Shown: positions 1-14,100 of the stretch, in pieces
Layout of the letters: each line of letters begins with the position of its first letter
How positions within the stretch are numbered: the first letter of the stretch is position 1
Origin: Watersipora subatra
Lineage: Eukaryota; Bryozoa; Gymnolaemata; Cheilostomatida; Watersiporidae
Length of the DNA: 64,000 nucleotides
Assembly (NCBI RefSeq): GCF_963576615.1
Contig: NW_027045320.1
Coordinates: forward strand, 186,001-250,000
Reading direction: 5' to 3'
Notes under the pieces: model-generated
The model's database searches: none
The model's input: the letters and a program-made list of their open reading frames with translations, nothing else
What the model was told of the DNA's origin: nothing
Position numbers and translations under genes: made by a program

Positions 1-1094
1 GCTAATTAGCTCAATTGGAGCATTTCTAGCATGTTTGGTTGAAATTGGAAATTTACATTTTTCGCTTTTGTCAGACAATTGCAATATTCTCACAATAAGC
101 TAATTAGCTCAATTGGAGCCTTTCTAGCATGTTTGGTTGAAATTGGAAATTTACATTTTTCAGTTTTGTCAGACGTTTGTAATATTCTCACAATAAGCTA
201 ATTAGCTCAATTGGAGCATTTCTAGCATGTTTGGTTGAAATTGGAAACTTACATTTTTCACTTTTGTCAGACAATTGCAATATTTTCACAATAAGCTAAT
301 TAGCTCAATTGGAGCCTTTCTAGCATGTTTGGTTGAAATTGGAAATTTCTATTTTTCAGTTTTGTCAGACGTTTGTAATATTCTCACAATAAGCTAATTA
401 GCTCAATTGGAGCATTTCTAGCATGTTTGGTTGAAATTGGAAATTTACATTTTTCGCTTTTGTCAGACAATATCAATATTCTCACAATAAGCTAATTAGC
501 TCAATTGGAGCATTTCTAGCATGTTTGGTTGAAATTGGCAATTTACATTTTTCAGTTTTGTCAGACGTTTGTAATATTCTCACAATAAGCTAATTAGCTC
601 AATTGGAGCATTTCTAGCATGTTTGGTTGAAATTGGAAATTTACATTTTTCACTTTTGTCAGACGTTTGTAATATTCTCACAATAAGCTAATTAGCTCAA
701 TTGGAGCATTTCTAGCATGTTTGGTTGAAATTGGAAATTTACATTTTTCGCTTTTGTCAGACAATTGCAATATTCTCACAATAAGCTAATTAGCTCAATT
801 GGAGCATTTCTAGCATGTTTGATTGAAATTGGAATTATAAATTTTTCACTTTTGTCAGACGTTTGTAATATTCTCACAATAAGCTAATTAGCTCAATTGG
901 AGCATTTCTAGCATGTTTGGTTGAAATTGGAAATTTACATTTTTCAGTTTTGTCAGACGTTTGTAATATTTTCACAATAAGCTAATTAGCTCAATTGGAG
1001 CATTTCTAGCATGTTTGGTTGAAATTGGAAATTTACATTTTTCACTTTTGTCAGACAATTGCAATATTCTCACAATAAGCTAATTAGCTCAATT

Positions 1095-4000
1095 GGAACA
1101 TTTCTAGCATGTTTGGTTGAAATTGGAAATTTACATTTTTCACTTTTGTCAGACAATTGCAATATTCTCACAATAAGCTAATTAGCTCAATTGGAGCATT
1201 TCTAGCATGTTTGGTTGAAATTGGAAATTTACATTTTTCAGTTTTGTCAGACGTTTTTAATATTCTCACAATAAGCTAATTAGCTCAATTGGAGCATTTC
1301 TAGCATGTTTGGTTGAAATCAGAAATTTACATTTTTTACTTTTGTCACACGTTTGTAATATTCTCACAATAAGCTAATTAGCTCAATTGGAGCATTTCTA
1401 GCATGTTTGGTTGAAAATGGAAATTTACATTTTTCAGTTTTGTCAGACGTTTGTAATATTCTCACAATAAGCTAATTAGCTCAATTGGAGCATTTCTAGC
1501 ATGTTTGGTTGAAATTGGAAATTTACATTTTTCGCTTTTGTCAGACAATTGCAATATTCTCACAGTAAGCTAATTAGCTCAATTGGAGCATTTCTAGCAT
1601 GTTTGGTTGAAATCAGAAATTTAAATTTTTTACTTTTGTCAGACGTTTGTAATATTCTCACAATAAGCTAATTAGCTCAATTGGAGCATTTCTAGCATGT
1701 TTGGTTGAAATTGGAAATTTACATTTTTCGCTTTTGTCAGACAATTGCAATATTCTCACAATAAGCTAATTAGCTCAATTGGAGCATTTCTAGCATGTTT
1801 GGTTCAAATTGGAAATTTACATTTTTCAGTTTTGTCAGACGTTTGTAATATTCTCACAATAAGCTAATTAGCTCAATTGGAGCATTTCTTGCATGTTTGG
1901 TTGAAATTGGAAATTTACATTTTTCACTTTTGTCAGACGTTTGTTATATTCTCACAATAAGCTAATTAGCTCAATTGGAGCATTTCTAGCATGTTTGGTT
2001 GAAATTGGAAATTTACATTTTTCGCTTCTGTCAGACAATTGCAATATTCTCACAATAAGCTAATTAGCTCAATTGGAGCCTTTCTAGCATGTTTGGTTGA
2101 AATTGGAAATTTACATTTTTCAGTTTTGTCAGACGTTTGTAATATTCTCACAATAAGCTAATTAGCTCAATTGGAGCATTTCTAGCATGTTTGGTTGAAA
2201 TTGGAAATTTACATTTTTCAGTTTTGTCAGACGTTTGTAATATTTTCACAATAAGCTAATTAGCTCAATTGGAGCATTTCTAGCATGTTTGGTTGAAATT
2301 GGAAATTTACATTTTTCAGTTTTGTCAGACGTTTGTAATATTCTCACAATAAGCTAATTAGCTCAATTGGAGCATTTCTAGCATGTTTGGTTGAAATTGG
2401 AAATTTACATTTTTCGCTTTTGTCAGACAATTGCAATATTCTCACAATAAGCTAATTAGCTCAATTGGAGCATTTCTAGCATGTTTGGTTGAAATCAGAA
2501 ATTTACATTTTTTACTTTTGTCAGACGTTTGTAATATTCTCACAATAAGCTAATTAGCTCAATTGGAGCATTTCTAGCATGTTTGGTTGAAATTGGAAAT
2601 TTACATTTTTCAGTTTTGTCAGACGTTTGTAATATTCTCACAATAAGCTAATTAGCTCAATTGGAGCATTTCTAGCATGTTTGGTTGAAATTGGAAATTA
2701 CATTTTTCAGTTTTGTCAGACAATTGCAATATTCTATCAATAAGCTAATTAGCTCAATTGGAGCATTTCTAGCATGTTTGGTTGAAATTGGAAATTTCTA
2801 TTTTTCAGTTTTGTCAGACGTTTGTAATATTCTCACAATAAGCTAATTAGCTCAATTGGAGCATTTCTAGCTTGTTTAGTTGAAATTGGAAATTTACATT
2901 TTTCAGTTTTGTCATACGTTTGTAATATTCTCACAATAAGCTAATTAGCTCAATTGGAGCATTTCTAGCATGTTTGGTTGAAATTGGAAATTTACATTTT
3001 TCAGTTTTGTCAGACGTTTGTAATATTCTCACAATAAGCTAATTAGCTCAATTGGAGCATTTCTAGCATGTTTGGTTGAAATTGGAAATTTACATTTATC
3101 AGTTTTGTCAGACGTTTGTAATATTCTCACAAAAAGCTAATTAGCTCAAATGGAGCATTTCTAGCATGTTTGGTTGAAATTGGAAATTCACATTTTTCAG
3201 TTTTGTCAGACGTTTGTAATATTCTCACAATAAGCTAATTAGCTCAATTGGAGCATTTCTAGCATGTTTGGTTGAAATTGGAAATTTACATTTTTCACTT
3301 TTGTCAGACAATTGCAATATTCTCACAATAAGCTAATTAGCTCAATTGGAGCATTTCTAGCATGTTTGGTTGAAATTGGAAATTTACATTTTTCAGTTTT
3401 GTTAGACGTTTGTAATATTCTCACAATAAGCTAATTAGCTCAATTGGAGCATTTCTAGCATGTTTGGTTGAAATTGGAAATTTACATTTTTCACTTTTGT
3501 CAGACAATTGCAATATTCTCACAATAAGCTAATTAGCTCAATTGGAGCATTTCTAGCATGTTTGGTTGAAATTGGAAATTTACATTTTTCACTTTTGTCA
3601 GACAATTGCAATATTCTCACAATAAGCTAATTAGCTCAAATGGAGCATTTCTAGCATGTTTGGTTGAAATTGGAATTTTACATTTTTCACTTTCGTCAGA
3701 CGTTTGTAATATTCTCACAATAAGCTAATTAGCTCAATTGGAACATTTCTAGCATGTTTGGTTGAAATTGGAAATTTACATTTTTCACTTTTGTCAGACA
3801 ATTGCAATATTCTCACAATAAGCTAATTAGCTCAATTGGAGCATTTCTAGCATGTTTGGTTGAAATTGGAAATTTACATTTTTCAGTTTTGTCAGACGTT
3901 TTTAATATTCTCACAATAAGCTAATTAGCTCAATTGGAGCATTTCTAGCATGTTTGGTTGAAATCAGAAATTTACATTTTTTACTTTTGTCACACGTTTG

Positions 4001-6384
4001 TAATATTCTCACAATAAGCTAATTAGCTCAATTGGAGCATTTCTAGCATGTTTGGTTGAAAATGGAAATTTACATTTTTCAGTTTTGTCAGACGTTTGTA
4101 ATATTCTCACAATAAGCTAATTAGCTCAATTGGAGCATTTCTAGCATGTTTGGTTGAAATTGGAAATTTACATTTTTCGCTTTTGTCAGACAATTGCAAT
4201 ATTCTCACAGTAAGCTAATTAGCTCAATTGGAGCATTTCTAGCATGTTTGGTTGAAATCAGAAATTTAAATTTTTTACTTTTGTCAGACGTTTGTAATAT
4301 TCTCACAATAAGCTAATTAGCTCAATTGGAGCATTTCTAGCATGTTTGGTTGAAATTGGAAATTTACATTTTTCGCTTTTGTCAGACAATTGCAATATTC
4401 TCACAATAAGCTAATTAGCTCAATTGGAGCATTTCTAGCATGTTTGGTTCAAATTGGAAATTTACATTTTTCAGTTTTGTCAGACGTTTGTAATATTCTC
4501 ACAATAAGCTAATTAGCTCAATTGGAGCATTTCTTGCATGTTTGGTTGAAATTGGAAATTTACATTTTTCACTTTTGTCAGACGTTTGTTATATTCTCAC
4601 AATAAGCTAATTAGCTCAATTGGAGCATTTCTAGCATGTTTGGTTGAAATTGGAAATTTACATTTTTCGCTTCTGTCAGACAATTGCAATATTCTCACAA
4701 TAAGCTAATTAGCTCAATTGGAGCCTTTCTAGCATGTTTGGTTGAAATTGGAAATTTACATTTTTCAGTTTTGTCAGACGTTTGTAATATTCTCACAATA
4801 AGCTAATTAGCTCAATTGGAGCATTTCTAGCATGTTTGGTTGAAATTGGAAATTTACATTTTTCAGTTTTGTCAGACGTTTGTAATATTTTCACAATAAG
4901 CTAATTAGCTCAATTGGAGCATTTCTAGCATGTTTGGTTGAAATTGGAAATTTACATTTTTCAGTTTTGTCAGACGTTTGTAATATTCTCACAATAAGCT
5001 AATTAGCTCAATTGGAGCATTTCTAGCATGTTTGGTTGAAATTGGAAATTTACATTTTTCGCTTTTGTCAGACAATTGCAATATTCTCACAATAAGCTAA
5101 TTAGCTCAATTGGAGCATTTCTAGCATGTTTGGTTGAAATCAGAAATTTACATTTTTTACTTTTGTCAGACGTTTGTAATATTCTCACAATAAGCTAATT
5201 AGCTCAATTGGAGCATTTCTAGCATGTTTGGTTGAAATTGGAAATTTACATTTTTCAGTTTTGTCAGACGTTTGTAATATTCTCACAATAAGCTAATTAG
5301 CTCAATTGGAGCATTTCTAGCATGTTTGGTTGAAATTGGAAATTACATTTTTCAGTTTTGTCAGACAATTGCAATATTCTATCAATAAGCTAATTAGCTC
5401 AATTGGAGCATTTCTAGCATGTTTGGTTGAAATTGGAAATTTCTATTTTTCAGTTTTGTCAGACGTTTGTAATATTCTCACAATAAGCTAATTAGCTCAA
5501 TTGGAGCATTTCTAGCTTGTTTAGTTGAAATTGGAAATTTACATTTTTCAGTTTTGTCATACGTGTGTAATATTCTCACAATAAGCTAATTAGCTCAATT
5601 GGAGCATTTCTAGCATGTTTGGTTGAAATTGGAAATTTACATTTTTCAGTTTTGTCAGACGTTTGTAATATTCTCACAATAAGCTAATTAGCTCAATTGG
5701 AGCATTTCTAGCATGTTTGGTTGAAATTGGAAATTTACATTTATCAGTTTTGTCAGACGTTTGTAATATTCTCACAAAAAGCTAATTAGCTCAAATGGAG
5801 CATTTCTAGCATGTTTGGTTGAAATTGGAAATTCACATTTTTCAGTTTTGTCAGACGTTTGTAATATTCTCACAATAAGCTAATTAGCTCAATTGGAGCA
5901 TTTCTAGCATGTTTGGTTGAAATTGGAAATTTACATTTTTCACTTTTGTCAGACAATTGCAATATTCTCACAATAAGCTAATTAGCTCAATTGGAGCATT
6001 TCTAGCATGTTTGGTTGAAATTGGAAATTTACATTTTTCAGTTTTGTTAGACGTTTGTAATATTCTCACAATAAGCTAATTAGCTCAATTGGAGCATTTC
6101 TAGCATGTTTGGTTGAAATTGGAAATTTACATTTTTCACTTTTGTCAGACAATTGCAATATTCTCACAATAAGCTAATTAGCTCAATTGGAGCATTTCTA
6201 GCATGTTTGGTTGAAATTGGAAATTTACATTTTTCACTTTTGTCAGACAATTGCAATATTCTCACAATAAGCTAATTAGCTCAAATGGAGCATTTCTAGC
6301 ATGTTTGGTTGAAATTGGAATTTTACATTTTTCACTTTTGTCAGACGTTTGTAATATTCTCACAATAAGCTAATTAGCTCAATT
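1095..6384 (+). repeat. Two tandem copies of a 2645-bp (27-monomer) higher-order repeat
   Basis: The diagnostic variant TTGGAACATT recurs with GGAAC at 1095, 3740 and 6385, exactly 2645 bp apart each time. Other private variants repeat at the same spacing, for example CTTCTGTCAG at 2024 and 4669, and CACAGTAAGC near 1562 and 4207. 2645 is 27 monomers of 98 less one base; a TTA/TTTA deletion in one monomer accounts for the missing base. The two copies are nearly identical. One private difference is GTCATACGTTTG in the first copy against GTCATACGTGTG in the second. Confidence 0.92.
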
Positions 6385-6412
6385 GGAACATTTCTAGCAT
6401 GTTTGGTTGAAA

Positions 6413-7973
6413 TATTACAAACGTCTGACAAAACTGAAAAATGTAAATTTCCAATTTCAACCAAACATGCTAGAAATGCTCCATTTGAGCTAATTAGCTT
6501 TTTGTGAGAATATTACAAACGTCTGACAAAACTGATAAATGTAAATTTCCAATTTCAACCAAACATGCTAGAAATGCTCCAATTGAGCTAATTAGCTTAT
6601 TGTGAGAATATTACAAACGTCTGACAAAACTGAAAAATGTAAAATTCCAATTTCAACCAAACATGCTGGAAATGCTCCAATTGAGCTAATTAGCTTATTG
6701 TGAGAATATTACAAACGTATGACAAAACTGAAAAATGTAAATTTCCAATTTCAACTAAACATGCTAGAAATGCTCCAATTGAGCTAATTAGCTAATTGTG
6801 AGAATATTGCAATTGTCTGACAAAAGTGAAAAATGTAAAGTTCCAATTTCAACCAAACATGCTAAAAATGCTCCAATTGAGCTAATTAGCTTATTGTGAG
6901 AATATTACAAACGTCTGACAAAACTGAAAAATGTAAACTTCCAATTTCAACCAAACATGCTAGAAATGCTCCAATTGAGCTAATTAGCTTATTGTGAGAA
7001 TATTGCAATTGTCTGACAAAAGCGAAAAATAAAAACTTCCAATTTCAACCAAACATGCTAGAAATGCTCCAATTGAGCTAATTAGCTTATTGTGAGAATA
7101 TTGCAATTGTCTGACAAAAGTGAAAAATGTAAAATTCCAATTTCAACCAAACATGCTAGAAATGCTCCAATTGAGCTAATTAGCTTATTGTGAGAATATT
7201 ACAAACGTCTGACAAAACTGAAAAATGTAAATTTCCAATTTCAACCAAACATGCTAGAAATGCTCAAATTGCGCAAATAAACCTACTGTAAGAATTTTAC
7301 AAACGTCTGACAAAGCTGAAAAATGTAAATTTCCAATTTCAACCAAACATGCTAGAAATGCTCCAATTGAGCTAACTAGTTTATTGAGAGAATATTGCAA
7401 TTGTCTGACAAAAGTGAAAAAAGCAAATTTCCAATTTCAACTAAACATGCTAGAAATGCTCCAATTGAGCTAATTAGCTTATTGTGAGAATATTACAAAC
7501 GTCTGACAAAACTGAAAAATGTAAATTTCCAATTTCAACCAAACATGCTAGAAATGCTCCAAATGCGGGAATAAGCTTACTGTAAGAAGTGTACAAACGT
7601 CTGACAAAACTGAAAAATGTAAATTTCCAATTTCAACAAAACATGCTAGAAATGCTCCAATTGAGCTAATTAGCTTATTGAGAGAATATTGCAATTGTCT
7701 GACAAAAGTGAAAAATGCAAATTTCCAATTTCAACCAAACATGCTAGAAATGCTCCAATTGAGCTAATTAGCTTATTGTGAGAATATTACAAACCTCGGA
7801 CAAAAGTGAAAAATGTAAATTTCCAATTTGAACCAAACACGCTAGAAATGCTCAAATTGAGCTAATTAGCTTATTGTGAAAATATTACAAACGTCTGACA
7901 AAACTGAAAAATGTAAATTTCCAATTTCAACCAAACATGCTAGAAATGCTCCAATTGAGCTAATTAGCTTATT
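6413..7973 (-). repeat. Inverted satellite block 1
   Basis: Monomers switch to the reverse complement at GGTTGAAATATTACAAACG near 6413 and switch back at AGCTTATTCAGTTTTGTC near 7973, giving 1561 bp. The block contains degenerate monomers (for example AAATGCGGGAATAAGC and GCGCAAATAAACC) that are not common in the forward array. This makes it distinguishable from a simple assembly flip of neighbouring forward sequence. Confidence 0.93.
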
Positions 7974-9620
7974 CAGTTTTGTCAGACGTTTGTAATATTC
8001 TCACAATAAGCTAATTAGCTCAATTGGAGCATTTCTAGCATGTTTGGTTGAAATTGGAAATTTACATTTTTCGCTTTTGTCAGACAATTGCAATATTCTC
8101 ACAATAAGCTAATTAGCTCAATTGGAGCATTTCTAGCATGTTTGGTTGAAATCAGAAATTTACATTTTTTACTTTTGTCAGACGTTTGTAATATTCTCAC
8201 AATAAGCTAATTAGCTCAATTGGAGCATTTCTAGCATGTTTGGTTGAAATTGGAAATTTACATTTTTCAGTTTTTTCAGACGTTTGTAATATTCTCACAA
8301 TAAGCTAATTAGCTCAATTGGAGCATTTCTAGCATGTTTGGTTGAAATTGGAAATTACATTTTTCAGTTTTGTCAGACAATTGCAATATTCTATCAATAA
8401 GCTAATTAGCTCAATTGGAGCATTTCTAGCATGTTTGGTTGAAATTGGAAATTTCTATCTTTCAGTTTTGTCAGACGTTTGTAATATTCTCACAATAAGC
8501 TAATTAGCTCAATTGGAGCATTTCTAGCTTGTTTGGTTGAAATTGGAAATTTACATTTTTCAGTTTGGTCAGACGTTTGTAATATTCTCACAATAAGCTA
8601 ATTAGCTCAATTGGAGCATTTCTAGCATGTTTGGTTAAAATTGGAAATTTACATTTTTCAGTTTTGTTAGACGTTTGTAATATTTTCACAATAAGCTAAT
8701 TAGCGCAATTTGAGCATTTCTAGCATCTTTGGTTGAAATTGGAAATTTACATTTTTCAGTTTTGTCAGACGTTTGTAATATTCTCACAATAAGCTAATTA
8801 GCTCAATTGGAGCATTTCTAGCATGTTTGGTTGAAATTGGAAACTTACATTTTTCACTTTTGTCAGACAATTGCAATATTCTCACAATAAGCTAATTAGC
8901 TCAATTGGAGCATTTCTAGCATGTTTGAGTGAAATTGGAAATTTACATTTTTCACTTTTGTCAGACAATTGCAATATTCTCACAATAAGCTAATTAACTC
9001 AATTGGAACATTTCTAGCATGTTTGGTTGAAATTGGAAATTTACATTTTTCAGTTTTGTCAGACAATTGCAATATTTTCACAATAAGCTAATTAGCTCAA
9101 TTGGAGCCTTTCTAGCATGTTTGGTTGAAATTGGAAATTTACATTTATCAGTTTTGTCAGACGTTTGTAATATTCTCACAAAAAGCTAATTAGCTCAAAT
9201 GGAGCATTTCTAGCATGTTTGGTTGAAATTGGAAATTTACATTTTTCAGTTTTGTTAGACGTTTGTAATATTCTCACAATAAGCTAATTAGCTCAATTGG
9301 AGCATTTCTAGCATGTTTGGTTGAAATTGGAAAATTACATTTTTCACTTTTGTCAGACAATTGCAATATTCTCACAATAAGCTAATTAGCTCAATTGGAG
9401 CATTTCTAGCATGTTTGGTTGAAATTGGAAATTTACATTTTTCACTTTTGTCAGACAATTGCAATATTCTCACAATAAGCTAATTAGCTCAATTGGAGCA
9501 TTTCTAGCATGTTTGGTTGAAATTGGAATTTTACATTTTTCACTTTTGTCAGACGTTTGTAATATTCTCACAATAAGCTAATTAGCTCAATTGGAACATT
9601 TCTAGCATGTTTGGTTGAAA

Positions 9621-11181
9621 TATTACAAACGTCTGACAAAACTGAAAAATGTAAATTTCCAATTTCAACCAAACATGCTAGAAATGCTCCAATTGAGCTA
9701 ATTAGCTTATTGTGAGAATATTACAAACGTCTGACAAAACTGAAAAATGTAAAATTCCAATTTCAACCAAACATGCTAGAAATGCTCCAATTGAGCTAAT
9801 TAGCTTATTGTGAGAATATTACAAACGTATGACAAAACTGAAAATTGTAAATTTCCAATTTCAACTAAACATGCTAGAAATGCTCCAATTGAGCTAATTA
9901 GCTAATTGTGAGAATATTGCAATTGTCTGACAAAAGTGAAAAATGTAAAGTTCCAATTTCAACCAAACATGCTAAAAATGCTCCAATTGAGCTAATTAGC
10001 TTATTGTGAGAATATTACAAACGTCTGACAAAACTGAAAAATGTAAACTTCCAATTTCAACCAAACATGCTAGAAATGCTCCAATTGAGCTAATTAGCTT
10101 ATTGTGAGAATATTGCAATTGTCTGACAAAAGCGAAAAATAAAAATTTCCAATTTCAACCAAACATGCTAGAAATGCTCCAATTGAGCTAATTAGCTTAT
10201 TGTGAGAATATTACAAACGTCTGACAAAACTGAAAAATGTAAAATTCCAATTTCAACCAAACATGCTAGAAATGCTCCAATTGAGCTAATTAGCTTATTG
10301 TGAGAATATTACAAACGTCTGACAAAACTGAAAAATGTAAATTTCCAATTTCAACCAAACATGCTAGAAATGCTCAAATTGCGCAAATAAGCCTACTGTA
10401 AGAATTTTACAAACGTCTGACAATGCTGAAAAATGTAAATTTCCAATTTCAACCAAACATGCTAGAAATGCTCCAATTGAGCTAACTAGCTTATTGAGAG
10501 AATATTGCAATTGTCTGACAAAAGTGAAAAAAGCAAATTTCCAATTTCAACTAAACATGCTAGAAATGCTCCAATTGAGCTAATTAGCTTATTGTGAGAA
10601 TATTACAAACGTCTGACAAAACTGAAAAATGTAAATTTCCAATTTCAACCAAACATGCTAGAAATGCTCCAAATGCGGGAATAAGCTTACTGTAAGAAGT
10701 GTACAAACGTCTGACAAAACTGAAAAATGTAAATTTCCAATTTCAACCAAACATGCTAGAAATGCTCCAATTGAGCTAATTAGCTTATTGAGTGAATATT
10801 GCAATTGTCTGACAAAAGTGAAAAATGCAAATTTCCAATTTCAACCAAACATGCTAGAAATGCTCCAATTGAGCTAATTAGCTTATTGTGAGAATATTAC
10901 AAACGTCTGACAAAACTGAAAAATGTAAATTTTCAATTTCAACCAAACATGCTAGAAATGCTCCAATTGAGCTAATTAGCTTATTGTGAGAATATTACAG
11001 ACGTCCGACAAAAGTGAAAAATGTAAATTTCCAATTTGAACCAAACACGCTAGAAATGCTCAAATTGAGCTAATTAGCTTATTGTGAAAATATTACAAAC
11101 GTCTGACAAAACTGAAAAATGTAAATTTCCAATTTCAACCAAACATGCTAGAAATGCTCCAATTGAGCTAATTAGCTTATT
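9621..11181 (-). repeat. Inverted satellite block 2
   Basis: A second inverted run has the same entry (TTGAAATATTACAAAC) and exit (TTATTCAGTTTTGTC) junctions as block 1 and the same length of about 1561 bp. It shares block 1's rare monomer variants in the same order, so the two descend from one inversion that was later amplified. Confidence 0.93.
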
Positions 11182-14100
11182 CAGTTTTGTCAGACGTTTG
11201 TAATATTCTCACAATAAGCTAATTAGCTCAATTGGAGCATTTCTAGCATGTTTGGTTGAAATCAGAAAGTTACATTTTTTACTTTTGTCAGACGTTTGTA
11301 ATATTCTCACAATAAGCTAATTAGCTCAATTGGAGCATTTCTAGCATGTTTGGTTGAAATTGGAAATTTACATTTTTCGCTTTTGTCAGACAATTGCAAT
11401 ATTCTCACAATAAGCTAATTAGCTCAATTGGAGCATTTCTAGCATGTTTGGTTCAAATTGGAAATTTACATTTTTCAGTTTTGTCAGACGTTTGTAATAT
11501 TCTCACAATAAGCTAATTAGCTCAATTGGAGCATTTCTAGCATGTTTGGTTGAAATTGGAAATTTACATTTTTCACTTTTGTCAGACGTTTGTAATATTC
11601 TCACAATAAGCTAATTAGCTCAATTGGAGCATTTCTAGCATGTTTGGTTGAAATTGGAAATTTACATTTTTCGCTTTTGTCAGACAATTGCAATATTCTC
11701 ACAATAAGCTAATTAGCTCAATTGGAGCCTTTCTAGCATGTTTGGTTGAAATTGAAAATTTACATTTTTCACTTTTGTCAGACGTTTGTAATATTCTCAC
11801 AATAAGCTAATTAGCTCAATTGGAGCATTTCTAGCATGTTTGGTTGAAATTGGAAATTTACATTTTTCACTTTTGTCAAACAATTGCAATATTCTCACAA
11901 TAAGCTTATTAGCTCAATTGGAGCATTTCTAGCATGTTTGGTTGAAATTGAAAATTTAAATTTTCAGTTTTGTCAGACGTTTGTAAAATTCTTACAGTAG
12001 GCTTATTTGCGCAATTGGAGCATTTCTAGCATGTTTGATTGAAATTGGAATTATAAATTTTTCAGTTTTGTCAGACGTTTGTAATATTCTCACAATAAGC
12101 TAATTAGCTCAATTGGAGCATTTCTAGCATGTTTGGTTGAAATTGGAAATTTACATTTTTCAGTTTTGTCAGACGTTTGTAATATTTTCACAATAAGCTA
12201 ATTAGCTCAATTGGAGCATTTCTAGCATGTTTGGTTGAAATTGGAAATTTACATTTTTCACTTTTGTCAGACAATTGCAATATTCTCACAATAAGCTAAT
12301 TAGCTCAATTGGAACATTTCTAGCATGTTTGGTTGAAATTGGAAATTTACATTTTTCACTTTTGTCAGACAATTGCAATATTTTCACAATAAGCTAATTA
12401 GCTCAATTGGAGCATTTCTAGCATGTTTGGTTGAAATTGGAAATTTACATTTTTCAGTTTTGTCAGACGTTTGTAATATTCTCACAATAAGCTAATTAGC
12501 TCAATTGGAGCATTTCTAGCATGTTTGGTTGAAATTGGAAATTTACATTTTTCGCTTTTGTCAGACAATTGCAATATTCTCACAATAAGCTAATTAGCTC
12601 AATTGGAGCATTTCTAGCATGTTTGGTTGAAATCAGAAATTTACATTTTTTACTTTTGTCAGACGTTTGTAATATTCTCACAATAAGCTAATTAGCTCAA
12701 TTGGAGCATTTCTAGCATGTTTGGTTGAAATTGGAAATTTACATTTTTCAGTTTTTTCAGACGTTTGTAATATTCTCACAATAAGCTAATTAGCTCAATT
12801 GGAGCATTTCTAGCATGTTTGGTTGAAATTGGAAATTACATTTATCAGTTTTGTCAGACAATTGCAATATTCTATCAATAAGCTAATTAGCTCAATTGGA
12901 GCATTTCTAGCATGTTTGGTTGAAATTGGAAATTTCTATCTTTCAGTTTTGTCAGACGTTTGTAATATTCTCACAATAAGCTAATTAGCTCAATTGGAGC
13001 ATTTCTAGCTTGTTTGGTTGAAATTGGAAATTTACATTTTTCAGTTTGGTCAGACGTTTGTAATATTCTCACAATAAGCTAATTAGCTCAATTGGAGCAT
13101 TTCTAGCATGTTTGGTTAAAATTGGAAATTTACATTTTTCAGTTTTGTTAGACGTTTGTAATATTTTCACAATAAGCTAATTAGCGCAATTTGAGCATTT
13201 CTAGCATCTTTGGTTGAAATTGGAAATTTACATTTTTCAGTTTTGTCAGACGTTTGTAATATTCTCACAATAAGCTAATTAGCTCAATTGGAGCATTTCT
13301 AGCATGTTTGGTTGAAATTGGAAACTTACATTTTTCACTTTTGTCAGACAATTGCAATATTCTCACAATAAGCTAATTAGCTCAATTGGAGCATTTCTAG
13401 CATGTTTGAGTGAAATTGGAAATTTACATTTTTCACTTTTGTCAGACAATTGCAATATTCTCACAATAAGCTAATTAACTCAATTGGAACATTTCTAGCA
13501 TGTTTGGTTGAAATTGGAAATTTACATTTTTCAGTTTTGTCAGACAATTGCAATATTTTCACAATAAGCTAATTAGCTCAATTGGAGCCTTTCTAGCATG
13601 TTTGGTTGAAATTGGAAACTTACATTTTTCACTTTTGTCAGACAATTGCAATATTTTCACAATAAGCTAATTAGCTCAATTGGAGCCTTTCTAGCATGTT
13701 TGGTTGAAATTGGAAATTTCTATTTTTCAGTTTTGTCAGACGTTTGTAATATTCTCACAATAAGCTAATTAGCTCAATTGGAGCATTTCTAGCATGTTTG
13801 GTTGAAATTGGAAATTTACATTTTTCGCTTTTGTCAGACAATTGCAATATTCTCACAATAAGCTAATTAGCTCAATTGGAGCATTTCTAGCATGTTTGGT
13901 TGAAATTGGCAATTTACATTTTTCAGTTTTGTCAGACGTTTGTAATATTCTCACAATAAGCTAATTAGCTCAATTGGAGCATTTCTAGCATGTTTGGTTG
14001 AAATTGGAAATTTACATTTTTCACTTTTGTCAGACGTTTGTAATATTCTCACAATAAGCTAATTAGCTCAATTGGAGCATTTCTAGCATGTTTGGTTGAA